This document shows positions 1 to 5,349 of a DNA stretch of 5,349 nt, one piece after another (the stretch's first letter is position 1; each line of letters begins with the position of its first letter). The notes below the pieces were generated by a model, which was not told where the DNA came from, searched no databases, and saw only the letters and a list, made by a program, of their open reading frames with translations. The stretch spans positions 1 through 5,349 of the forward strand of contig QHUV01000511.1 in assembly GCA_003222065.1 (NCBI GenBank). Reading direction: 5' to 3'. The position numbers were made by a program, and so were the translations under genes. This DNA comes from Gemmatimonadota bacterium. GTDB lineage: Bacteria > Gemmatimonadota > Gemmatimonadetes > Gemmatimonadales > Gemmatimonadaceae.

Positions 1-2
1 GC

Positions 3-1262
3 GGCAGCGACAGCGTACACGTGAGCGGCGCGCCGGGCCAGACACTCGTTAGGGTTATCGCCGGCCCCGGGCACAACACGTACGTCGATGAGACGCTCAA
101 CACAGCGACGCGACGGGTCGTCTTCTACGACGTCGATACGCTCAGCCGCGTGCTCGGTGCGTCGGCCGATCTCATCGACCGACGCCCGTATTTGCCGCCG
201 CGCACGCGACACGGATGGACGGACCCGGCGCGAGATTGGGGATCGCGATGGCGGCCGTATCCGTGGTTCGGATACTCTCCCGATGCGGGCGTGTTCATCG
301 GCGGCGGGCCGCTCTTCGAGCACTACGCGTTCCGCGACACTCCGTACGCCTCCAAGATGACGCTTCGCGTCGGGTACGCGACGGGTGCGGGGCGGTGGCG
401 CGCGGACTACGACGCTGACTTTCGCCGCGAGAACTCGCCGGTGCACGTGACGGTGTTCGCGCGCGCCAGCGAGCTCGATGTCGTCCGCTTTTTCGGCTTC
501 GGCAACGAGACGAGCGCGCCGGGCGCATCCGCATTTTACAAGATCGAGCAGAAGCAGCTCGCGCTCGAGCCACTGCTTGTCGCGCCGCTCGCGCGCCGTG
601 TCACGCTCGGAGTGGGACCGGTCTTCAAGGAAGTGATCACGTCGCGTGAGGCAAACCGGTTCATCGACGTCGCGCAGCCGTATGGAACCGGGTCATTCGG
701 TCAGATGGGTGCGCGCTTCCGGCTCGCCGCCGACACCCGAGACACGGCCGAGAACGCGAGGAGCGGCATTTTTATGTCGACCCAAGCGAGTGCATATCCA
801 GCTGCTTGGAGCGTCAAGCGTGCCTTTGCCGACGTCCGCACAACGGCATCGGCCTATCTCACCGCTCCGGCGCGTCTGTCGCCAACCCTCGCGCTCCGCG
901 TCGGCGGCGACAAGCTCTGGGGCGATTACCCGTTCTACGAGGCGGCATTCGTCGGCGGAGCGTCGACAGTGCGGGGTTGGCGCGAGCAACGGTTCGGGGG
1001 CGACGCGTCCGCCTATGGCAATGCCGAGCTGCGCTTCTTTCTCACCAGGTTCTTCTTCCTGTTACCGGGTGATCTCGGTGCATTCGGGCTGGCGGATGGC
1101 GGCCGGGTCTTCCGGACCGGCGAGCAATCCGACGTCTGGCATTCAGCGTTAGGCGGAGGACTCTGGGCGTCCTTCCTCGGACGCACCAATACGCTGAGCG
1201 TGAGTTACGCCCGCGGCCGCGAAGGCGGAGGCTTCTACTTCCGGAGCGGGCTCCTGTACTGA
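3..1262 (+). CDS. Omp85/BamA-type surface-antigen barrel protein, 3' part (5' end outside window)
   Basis: The frame is open from the first bases (codons from position 3), so the GTG at 21 is internal and the true start lies upstream; about 419 residues are visible. The first 30 or so residues (GSDSVHVSG... then VIAGPGHNTYVDE) have the alternating hydrophobic and Gly/Asp pattern of a beta-roll or beta-helix. After a Pro/Arg/Trp-rich linker come amphipathic strands of an outer-membrane barrel. The Omp85 hallmark (V/I)RG(F/Y/W) appears as VRGW at 969-980, preceded by FVGGAST and followed by a YGNAELRFFL strand, as in the Bac_surface_Ag domain. The protein ends in GLLY, and a terminal aromatic residue is the usual BAM recognition signal. 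Known of the family: such barrels insert or translocate proteins or lipids, or act as C-terminal barrels of large phosphoesterase-like surface proteins. Which applies here cannot be told, because the N-terminal domains and any signal peptide are outside the window. No POTRA domain is visible. Confidence 0.85.
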   Translation, partial: GSDSVHVSGAPGQTLVRVIAGPGHNTYVDETLNTATRRVVFYDVDTLSRVLGASADLIDRRPYLPPRTRHGWTDPARDWGSRWRPYPWFGYSPDAGVFIGGGPLFEHYAFRDTPYASKMTLRVGYATGAGRWRADYDADFRRENSPVHVTVFARASELDVVRFFGFGNETSAPGASAFYKIEQKQLALEPLLVAPLARRVTLGVGPVFKEVITSREANRFIDVAQPYGTGSFGQMGARFRLAADTRDTAENARSGIFMSTQASAYPAAWSVKRAFADVRTTASAYLTAPARLSPTLALRVGGDKLWGDYPFYEAAFVGGASTVRGWREQRFGGDASAYGNAELRFFLTRFFFLLPGDLGAFGLADGGRVFRTGEQSDVWHSALGGGLWASFLGRTNTLSVSYARGREGGGFYFRSGLLY

Positions 1263-1269
1263 GCCGGCG

Positions 1270-1869
1270 TTAGGGTCGCTCGATCCGATATACGGGATGA
1301 ATTTCCCAAAGCGCGCCCACGGTCGACCAGCAGCGACCGTGGGGTTGAAGCCGGCCCTTTCGGCTGAGGTGCTCACCGTCGAAGAACGCGGGGCCGAGGA
1401 CGCGCAATCGGACTGGTTTGGCGAGATCACCATGGCGATTCATGTGCACGTGGAGGAGAGCGCTATCGAGCGCCGCGCGCGCTGACGCAAACGCTGGGTG
1501 CAATGCGGCCAGTGGAATCTCGACGACGATGCACGCGTCGACCGGGTCCCGACGGTCCTCGGTGAGCTCGATGTGCCAGTCGCCATCGTCCTTCGTTTTG
1601 TCCACGCGCCGCACCCAGCCGACGACGCTGAGGACCTGCCGCTCCGCGGCAACTCGCGGCGCGCACCAAAAGGCGGGCCCCGGACCAATCTCTGGCGCCC
1701 GCCAACTGAGCATCGCGCCGATCGACACCGATTGTGGCGGGCTGCCGAGAAGGGCCGTCGACGTCTTCTCCGGCCAACGATAGTGCGTGGCGTTGCACGC
1801 CTGCGCGGCGGTTTGCCTTGAGTAAACAGTAATCACGGACAGCGCCAGTGCTGCCGCCCGGAGCGTCAT
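1270..1869 (-). CDS. Exported protein of unknown function, 199 aa
   Basis: The reading frame runs from ATG (complement of 1867-1869) to TAA (complement of 1270-1272). The first 24 residues look like a signal peptide: TLR, a hydrophobic AAALALSVITVY stretch, then AQA just before Cys25. I favour signal peptidase I cleavage after A24; LXGC-type lipobox spacing is poor, so a lipoprotein is less likely. The mature part has four cysteines (25, 69, 113, 180), compatible with two disulphides. It carries short beta-like blocks: DDGDWHIEL (94-102), ACIVVEIP (112-119), LRVLGPAFFDGEH (155-167) and LWEIHPVYRI (187-196). These blocks resemble, from memory, small secreted hypothetical proteins with a D-x-H-I/L...VEIP...GFFD..H...EIHPV pattern, possibly an OB-like fold; no function is known to me. 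No Shine-Dalgarno precedes the ATG, which overlaps an upstream stop as ATGA, so translation may depend on coupling. Convergent with the barrel gene, seven bases apart. Confidence 0.72.
   Translation of the reverse strand: MTLRAAALALSVITVYSRQTAAQACNATHYRWPEKTSTALLGSPPQSVSIGAMLSWRAPEIGPGPAFWCAPRVAAERQVLSVVGWVRRVDKTKDDGDWHIELTEDRRDPVDACIVVEIPLAALHPAFASARAALDSALLHVHMNRHGDLAKPVRLRVLGPAFFDGEHLSRKGRLQPHGRCWSTVGALWEIHPVYRIERP
1316..1343. other. Perfect 10-bp inverted repeat with 8-nt loop
   Basis: CCCACGGTCG (1316-1325) and CGACCGTGGG (1334-1343) are exact reverse complements around the loop ACCAGCAG. It lies within the last 75 bases of the minus-strand exported-protein gene, encoding its PHGRCWSTV segment. 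There is no T-run on either side in either direction, so it is not a textbook intrinsic terminator. It could still slow or protect the 3' ends of the two convergent transcripts, or be a by-product of the protein sequence. Confidence 0.5.
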
Positions 1870-2060
1870 GCGCCGAAACGGGCGGGCGGCCCGATCTTGC
1901 GCATCAACGCCTGATAGCGCTGCTCATCGCGCAGGATGTCGAGCGCCGGCTCGCGCGGGGCGAGCAACATCCGCAGCTCAGTGTCCACGGTGCTCCGGCG
2001 AGAAGGGAAGCTCACGTTCTGAGGCTCCCCAACATAGCGCTTGGCTCGGGCGGCGGCCAC
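1866..2060 (-). pseudogene. Probable C-terminal remnant of a TPR/kinase-type protein (64 codons)
   Basis: This short minus-strand frame runs from a GTG at 2060-2058 to a TGA at 1868-1866; the frame is closed upstream by a stop at 2078-2076. Its last third (LAPREPALDILRDEQRYQAL, then MRKIGPP) resembles the usual tail of tetratricopeptide-repeat and Ser/Thr-kinase-associated proteins, which often end in a phrase like 'L..DPRFQALLRR.GLP'. That match is from memory and weak. No start with a ribosome binding site is visible, and no more of such a protein can be read upstream in the other minus frames, so it looks like a truncated relic rather than a complete gene. Against pure chance: its stop overlaps the next start as ATGA, a typical operon junction. 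Alternatively it is a genuine small gene translationally coupled to the exported protein. Confidence 0.35.
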
Positions 2061-2208
2061 GCGCGTTAGGCCGCATCACGCCTAGTCCCGTCTGCGTATT
2101 CCCCGAGCCGCCGTGGGGCGTCATCGTCGGCTTCCCCCTCGCTCTTGACGACCAGCCGCTCGCAATGCACGCTCTCGCCGTTAGGTCTCCCTTCCACCCG
2201 AGGCATGC
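2061..2208. other. Non-coding gap between divergent genes, with two CGTTAGG copies
   Basis: This stretch separates the minus-strand genes from the SusC-like gene and must contain the promoter of the latter. It holds two same-direction copies of the heptamer CGTTAGG, at 2064-2070 and 2179-2185, 115 bases apart. An imperfect inverted pair, ATCACGCC (2075-2082) with GGCGTCAT (2117-2124, one mismatch), is also present. A TTGACG at 2145-2150 could pass for a -35 box, but no acceptable -10 box follows at normal spacing, so no promoter is called. Codon-like structure in the overlapping short frames is poor. Together with the relic at 1866-2060, about 340 bases here lack a convincing intact gene. Confidence 0.5.
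2199..2203 (+). promoter_or_regulatory. Ribosome binding site of the SusC-like gene
   Basis: CGAGG ends five bases before the ATG at 2209. The match to the anti-Shine-Dalgarno is short, but it is the only purine-rich block just upstream, and the ATG is followed directly by a signal peptide, which supports this start. Confidence 0.5.
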
Positions 2209-3315
2209 ATGACACGCTTCCGTCACTGGCTCGTCGCCTCGCTCGTTCTCTGCTTCTCCACCACCGCACATGCGCAAACGCGCACCGTGTCCGGGAGCGT
2301 GCATGATGCAGATACGGGCGAGCCGCTCGTCGGCGCGCAGATCGCCGTCAGGGGTAACCCCACGCTCGGCACACTCGCGCGCAACGATGGCAACTTCTCC
2401 CTAACGCTCCCGACGCAGGATGTCGTGCTCGTCGTCAAGCGACTCGGCTATCCGCTCAAGGAGGTCGCGGTCGCGAGCGGAATGACGTCGATCACCGTTG
2501 TCATGCACAAGGACGTGCTCAAGCTCGACCAGATCGTCGTCACCGGACAGGCATCCGGAATCGCGCGGCGCAACCTCGCCAACTCGGTCGCCAGCGTCGA
2601 CGCCGAGCAGCTCACGAAGGTGCCGGCGGTGAGGGGCACGGGGATCGCCGTCTCCAGTCAGGAGAGTCCCGTGAACCGTATCGCCGACCTCAACCCCGAC
2701 GACATCGAGGACATCGAGGTGTTGAAGGGCGCGGCGGCGGCGGCGATCTACGGCTCGAAGGCGTCCGGTGGCGTCATCATGATCACGACAAAGCGTGGCC
2801 GTACAGGTAGCCGGCCGGATTTTTCGATTCGCTCGAGTCTCTCCACGGCGCGGCTCACATCGAAGGAAGGATCGCGCCAGTTCCCGAGTCTCGCGGCCGC
2901 GAAAGCAGTGTTCGATCCGAGCAACACGCTTGGCGACGCGTTTTGGTCGACGGCGTACAACCCGAGCAACAACTTCAGTTACGAAGATCTGATATTCGGT
3001 GAGAAACCGCTGAATTACGAGACGGCGCTGAATGTCAGCGGTGTTCGGCAACGACAACGCCGGCAACTCGATCTACTACACGATCACGAAGATGCCGAGC
3101 TTCTTCGATTTCCGTCAGCGCTCGGATGGGACGTATCCGATCAATCCATTCTACCCGAGCAATCCCTATCAGACCATCGATTTGCTGAAGAATCGCGAGC
3201 TGGTGTGGCGCGTGGTGAACAGCGGCCGGTTGAGCTTCGACGCGCTGAACCGCGGTGCGCATCAGGTACGGCTCAGCGCCCTCGGCGGCGTCGACGTCTT
3301 CACGCAGCGCAATGA
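2209..3315 (+). CDS. SusC/RagA-like transporter, N-terminal fragment (homologous to about 3042)
   Basis: Residues 1-22 are a signal peptide (hydrophobic LVASLVLCF, cleavage at AHA|QT). Residues 25 to about 103 form a carboxypeptidase-D regulatory-like beta-sandwich (VSGSVHDADTGEPLVGAQI ... DGNFSLTLP ... LGY), the usual N-terminal extension of SusC proteins. LDQIVVTGQ (106-114) is the TonB-box region, contacted by TonB to power uptake. The plug begins at about 118, is interrupted near 141-145, and resumes with NRIADLNPDDIEDIEVLKG, AAAAAIYG and the SKASGGVIMITTKRG block (183-197), the classic end of a SusC plug. A barrel start follows (KPLNYETALNVSGG expected, SG at 277-278). From codon 279 (3043) to the stop at 3315 the frame is shifted: Arg/Gln-rich text unrelated to the family. 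The product would be a plug-deficient secreted fragment with no barrel. Confidence 0.8.
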   Translation: MTRFRHWLVASLVLCFSTTAHAQTRTVSGSVHDADTGEPLVGAQIAVRGNPTLGTLARNDGNFSLTLPTQDVVLVVKRLGYPLKEVAVASGMTSITVVMHKDVLKLDQIVVTGQASGIARRNLANSVASVDAEQLTKVPAVRGTGIAVSSQESPVNRIADLNPDDIEDIEVLKGAAAAAIYGSKASGGVIMITTKRGRTGSRPDFSIRSSLSTARLTSKEGSRQFPSLAAAKAVFDPSNTLGDAFWSTAYNPSNNFSYEDLIFGEKPLNYETALNVSGVRQRQRRQLDLLHDHEDAELLRFPSALGWDVSDQSILPEQSLSDHRFAEESRAGVARGEQRPVELRRAEPRCASGTAQRPRRRRRLHAAQ

Positions 3316-4876
3316 CATCTACTCGCCCCCCGAGCTGCAGTTCGAGCCTAACGACGGTCGCGCCGGTACCGCCGTGTCGTCCTATGGTCAGAATCTTCAG
3401 TACAATCTCAACCTCAATGGCGTACACGTTTACACGCCGAAGAACTGGCTGTCGCTGACCTCGCAGGTCGGCACGCAGTACGAGGTCCGCGACCTCGATC
3501 AGACGCGGACCGTCGGAGAGAACCACCTCGGCGGACTCGCCGAGCCGGTCGCGGGGACGGTGCGCGACCTCGAAAACAACAAGCTGCACGTCGAGGATTT
3601 CGGGGTCTTCGTGCAGAGCGAGGCCCTGATGTGGGAGCGATTCCTGCTCACCGCGGGGATGCGAGCCGATCGCAGCAGCAACAACGGCGACGTCGCCAAG
3701 TTCTATTACTTCCCGAAGTTTGCGAGCTCGTATCGTCTGGCGCAGCTGAAGCCGGGATTCCTCGATGAGGTCAAGTTTCGCGTCGCCTACGGCGAGACTG
3801 GCAATCAGCCGCAGTACGGCCAGAAGTTCACCGCCTTGAACTCGGGAAGCATCGCCGGACTCGGGGGCTTCACGCTCGCCGGCACCCGCGGCTTCTCCGA
3901 CATTCGTCCCGAGCGGCAGCGTGAGCTGGAAGGGGGCGTCGACCTCGCGCTCTTCGGCAGCCGCGGCCAACTCGAGCTCACCGGCTTCGAGCGAAATATT
4001 TCCGATTTGCTCATCCAACGAACATTGGCGCCGACCACTGGATTCTCGAGCGAGATTTACAACGGCGCGTCGATGCGCGTGCGTGGATTCGAGGCGGTGG
4101 TCAACGGATTCCCCCTTCAGACACCGCGCTACGGTGGCCTCACGTGGAATACGCGTGTCAACTTCGCAGTGAACCGCGCGACAATTACCAAGCTTCCTGT
4201 TGCGCCCTTCCTGTTCAGCAGCCCTCAGGTTGGCGCGATTCAAATCAAGGAAGGGCAATCGGCCACGCAGCTTGTCGGCAATGATACCGTGGCTGTCGCC
4301 GGTACGTGCCCGGCGCATCCCGTCGATCCGACGGTCTGCGCGACGCGCAAGGTAGGCGACGTCGTCGCCGTCTACATGGGTGACGGCAATCCCGATTACA
4401 CCGCCGGTTTGTCGAATGAGATCCGCTGGAAGGGCCTCACTCTCTACGGCCTGTTCGATCGCCAGCATGGCGGCATGCTCGCCGCGGGCACGTGGCGCCA
4501 TTTCGACCTCGGCCAGAATTCGCGCGACTTCGACGCCGCGAGTCCCGATCCGACGAAGCCGTTAGGCAAGTGGCGCACGGACACGTACCTTCGCCTGACG
4601 CGCATCTACTATCAGGACGTGTCATACTGGAAGCTGCGCGAGCTGAGCCTCGGCTACGACATTCCCGAGCGCTACACGGGTCGCTTTCTGGCCAGCGGCC
4701 ACGACGCGCGACTCAGCGTCAGTGGTCGCAATCTGAAGACATGGACCAAGTTCCGCGGGGGCGATCCGGACTTCACCAACTTTGGCGGGACGCCCGACGC
4801 CCTTCAGCGCAACCGTGAGTTGGCCGCGTATCCATCGAGCAGGCAGTACTTCGTCAACCTTCAGGTGAGGTTCTAA
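3032..4876 (+). CDS. SusC/RagA-like transporter, C-terminal barrel fragment
   Basis: Homology in this frame starts at about 3041 (VFGNDNAGN, then IYYTITKMPSFFDFRQR and TYPINPFYPSNP, a typical SusC periplasmic/extracellular loop). It continues through the barrel: SPPELQFEPNDG, VGTQYEVRD, DFGVFVQSEAL, LLTAGMRADRSSNNGD, KFRVAYGETGNQP, IRPERQRELEGGVD, MRVRGFEAVV, GDGNPDYTAGLSNEI, YWKLRELSLGYDIPE and the near-terminal LSVSGRNLKTWT, GGDPDFTNFGG. It ends in NLQVRF with the terminal Phe expected of a BAM-assembled barrel. No internal stop occurs in over 600 codons. The ATG at 3032 lies before the join, has no clear ribosome binding site and no signal peptide, so it is probably not a real start; this piece belongs to the gene starting at 2209. 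A loop at about 4303-4344 carries a Cys pair (TCPAHPVDPTVC), unusual in such a barrel. Confidence 0.82.
   Translation: MSAVFGNDNAGNSIYYTITKMPSFFDFRQRSDGTYPINPFYPSNPYQTIDLLKNRELVWRVVNSGRLSFDALNRGAHQVRLSALGGVDVFTQRNDIYSPPELQFEPNDGRAGTAVSSYGQNLQYNLNLNGVHVYTPKNWLSLTSQVGTQYEVRDLDQTRTVGENHLGGLAEPVAGTVRDLENNKLHVEDFGVFVQSEALMWERFLLTAGMRADRSSNNGDVAKFYYFPKFASSYRLAQLKPGFLDEVKFRVAYGETGNQPQYGQKFTALNSGSIAGLGGFTLAGTRGFSDIRPERQRELEGGVDLALFGSRGQLELTGFERNISDLLIQRTLAPTTGFSSEIYNGASMRVRGFEAVVNGFPLQTPRYGGLTWNTRVNFAVNRATITKLPVAPFLFSSPQVGAIQIKEGQSATQLVGNDTVAVAGTCPAHPVDPTVCATRKVGDVVAVYMGDGNPDYTAGLSNEIRWKGLTLYGLFDRQHGGMLAAGTWRHFDLGQNSRDFDAASPDPTKPLGKWRTDTYLRLTRIYYQDVSYWKLRELSLGYDIPERYTGRFLASGHDARLSVSGRNLKTWTKFRGGDPDFTNFGGTPDALQRNRELAAYPSSRQYFVNLQVRF
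4863..4870 (+). promoter_or_regulatory. Ribosome binding site of the SusD-like gene
   Basis: AGGTGAGG, eight bases before the ATG at 4879, is a good Shine-Dalgarno match. It sits inside the final codons of the SusC-like gene, and stop and start are only two bases apart, so the two genes are one transcriptional unit and probably translationally coupled. Confidence 0.65.
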
Positions 4877-4878
4877 CC

Positions 4879-5349
4879 ATGCGGCTCTCACAACTGCGCA
4901 ACGTGGTGTTCGTGGTCGCCGCTACGACGTTAGGCGCGTGCAAGGAAATCACCGTGCCTAACTACAACAACCCCAACCTCGAGCAGCTCACCAATAATCC
5001 GACGGCAAACACCGTCAATACCGCCATCGTCGGGATCGTCATCAGCTTGCGCGACCGCGTCGGTACGGAGGCGTCGGCGATGGGGATCCTCGGCAAGGAA
5101 TCGTACAATCTCGACCAAGCCGAGCCGCGCAACGTGCTCGGTTACCTGCAAGGCCCCATCGAGCCGGGCGGGTTCGTGCAGGACCTGAGCTGGACCGCCA
5201 GCTATCGCAACCTGCGCCAGAGCGCCGTCATTCTCGCCGCGCTCGACAAGGTGCCGACCTTCACCGCCGCGCAGAAAGAAGGAACCCGCGGCTTCGTGAA
5301 GACGATCATGGCCATGGAGCTGCTGACGCAAGTGCGTATTCGCGACGTC
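4879..5349 (+). CDS. SusD/RagB-like outer-membrane lipoprotein, 5' part (3' end outside window)
   Basis: The frame opens with ATG at 4879 and stays open to the window edge, 157 codons. Residues 1-20 are a lipoprotein signal (RNVVFVVAATT core) with the lipobox LGAC, so Cys21 would be lipidated. The mature start KEITVPNYNNPNLEQLTNNP has the D/E-x-x-x-PNxNNP phrase found at the beginning of SusD-like proteins of this group. Further on are YLQGPIEPGGF, SWTASYRNLRQSAVILAALD and FTAAQKEGTRGFVKTIMAMEL, matching the helical, TPR-like scaffold of SusD in which TAAQK...G.AKT is a common block. Known role: SusD is the surface lid of the SusC channel and binds the incoming oligosaccharide, peptide or other ligand. 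The substrate here is unknown. The visible part shows no damage, in contrast to its SusC partner. Confidence 0.88.
   Translation, partial: MRLSQLRNVVFVVAATTLGACKEITVPNYNNPNLEQLTNNPTANTVNTAIVGIVISLRDRVGTEASAMGILGKESYNLDQAEPRNVLGYLQGPIEPGGFVQDLSWTASYRNLRQSAVILAALDKVPTFTAAQKEGTRGFVKTIMAMELLTQVRIRDV

Larger units (their letters stand above)
2209..4876 (+). pseudogene. SusC/RagA-like TonB-dependent transporter, disrupted by two internal losses and a frameshift
   Basis: Read together, two overlapping frames give one SusC/RagA-family outer-membrane transporter: signal peptide, carboxypeptidase-regulatory-like domain, TonB box, plug and 22-strand-type barrel. The order is right but two blocks are missing. 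First, the plug goes from LTKVPA (ending 2628) almost directly to SSQESPVNRIADLNP (from 2653), without the LQGK...GAPGG...LRG...PLYVVDG core that the family needs. Second, NYETALNVSG (ending 3042) runs into VFGNDNAGN (from 3041) only by moving from frame 1 to frame 2, with the opening barrel strands lost. The joined length is about 888 residues, while Gemmatimonadota relatives are, as I recall, nearer 1000. As it stands the gene cannot make a working transporter. The remainder is well conserved, so the loss is recent or an assembly error. SusD follows two bases after the stop. Confidence 0.8.

Noticed and set aside
47..1274. Telomere-like TTAGGG within two motif copies
   Set aside because: Single copies, not tandem; the shared core is CGTTAGG and the genes are bacterial outer-membrane types.
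1418..1821. Plus-strand frames opposite the exported-protein gene
   Set aside because: Arg/Ser-rich text without recognisable motifs; the minus-strand frame has a signal peptide, beta blocks and a natural ending, so it explains the region better.
2145..2173. Sigma-70-like promoter starting with TTGACG
   Set aside because: The bases 17 downstream (CACGCT) do not resemble a -10 box, and spacing to other AT-rich bits is wrong.
2064..2185. Integron attC sites (GTTAGGC and GTTAGGT fit the GTTRRRY core)
   Set aside because: No matching RYYYAAC partner with an intervening imperfect palindrome was found, no integrase or cassette is visible, and the same heptamer also lies inside conserved genes.
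2351..2361. Short palindrome GGGGTAACCCC
   Set aside because: Only 5-bp arms, inside the conserved regulatory-like domain of the SusC gene; likely chance.
2725..2745. GCG-rich triplet run
   Set aside because: It encodes the Ala run in the conserved LKGA...AIYG plug block; ordinary low-complexity coding.
3032..3034. Programmed frameshift in the SusC gene
   Set aside because: No slippery run is seen at the join, and the family segment expected there is absent, which points to a deletion rather than recoding.
3035..4501. Long minus-strand frame (488 codons) opposite the SusC barrel
   Set aside because: It is an antisense shadow of a well-recognised coding frame in GC-rich DNA, has Arg/Glu/Leu/Val-rich composition without domains, and no ribosome binding site.

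Overview
The window looks like chromosomal DNA of a GC-rich soil-type bacterium, most probably a member of the Gemmatimonadota. Reasons: a SusC/RagA plus SusD-like pair in a GC-rich background (Bacteroidota, the other main owners of such pairs, are usually much less GC-rich); wording of the SusC and SusD proteins that I associate with Gemmatimonadota homologues; and a dense short motif, CGTTAGG. The taxonomic call is an inference from memory of the families, not from a search.

Layout. Bases 1-1262 (+) hold the 3' part of a large outer-membrane protein: a short glycine/aspartate beta-roll-like stretch followed by an Omp85/BamA-type 'surface antigen' barrel ending in Tyr. Seven bases later, convergent to it, lies a minus-strand gene (1869 down to 1270) for an exported protein of unknown function. 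Its ATG overlaps by four bases (ATGA) the stop of a short minus-strand reading frame (2060 down to 1866) that looks like the left-over C-terminal tail of a TPR or kinase-type protein. About 140 bases of non-coding DNA (2070-2208) separate this from a plus-strand nutrient-uptake pair: a SusC/RagA-like TonB-dependent transporter (2209-4876) and, two bases after its stop, a SusD/RagB-like lipoprotein (4879 to beyond the window end; 157 codons visible and open).

The most striking point is that the SusC gene is broken in two places. The plug domain lacks its whole core (no LRG...PLYVVDG block) through an in-frame loss near 2629-2643. A second loss near 3040-3046 removes the first strands of the barrel and changes reading frame, so the protein is split into an N-terminal piece in one frame and a C-terminal piece in the next. 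The rest of the transporter and the visible SusD are well conserved and free of stops, so the damage is either recent or an assembly artefact. In an intact version, SusC would form the TonB-powered outer-membrane channel and SusD the lipid-anchored substrate-capturing lid; the substrate cannot be told from this window.

The second notable signal is the heptamer CGTTAGG, present nine times (seven on +, two on -) in 5.3 kb, both inside genes and between them, many times more than base composition predicts. I did not see any RNA gene, CRISPR array or insertion sequence, and no convincing new defence or mobile system.
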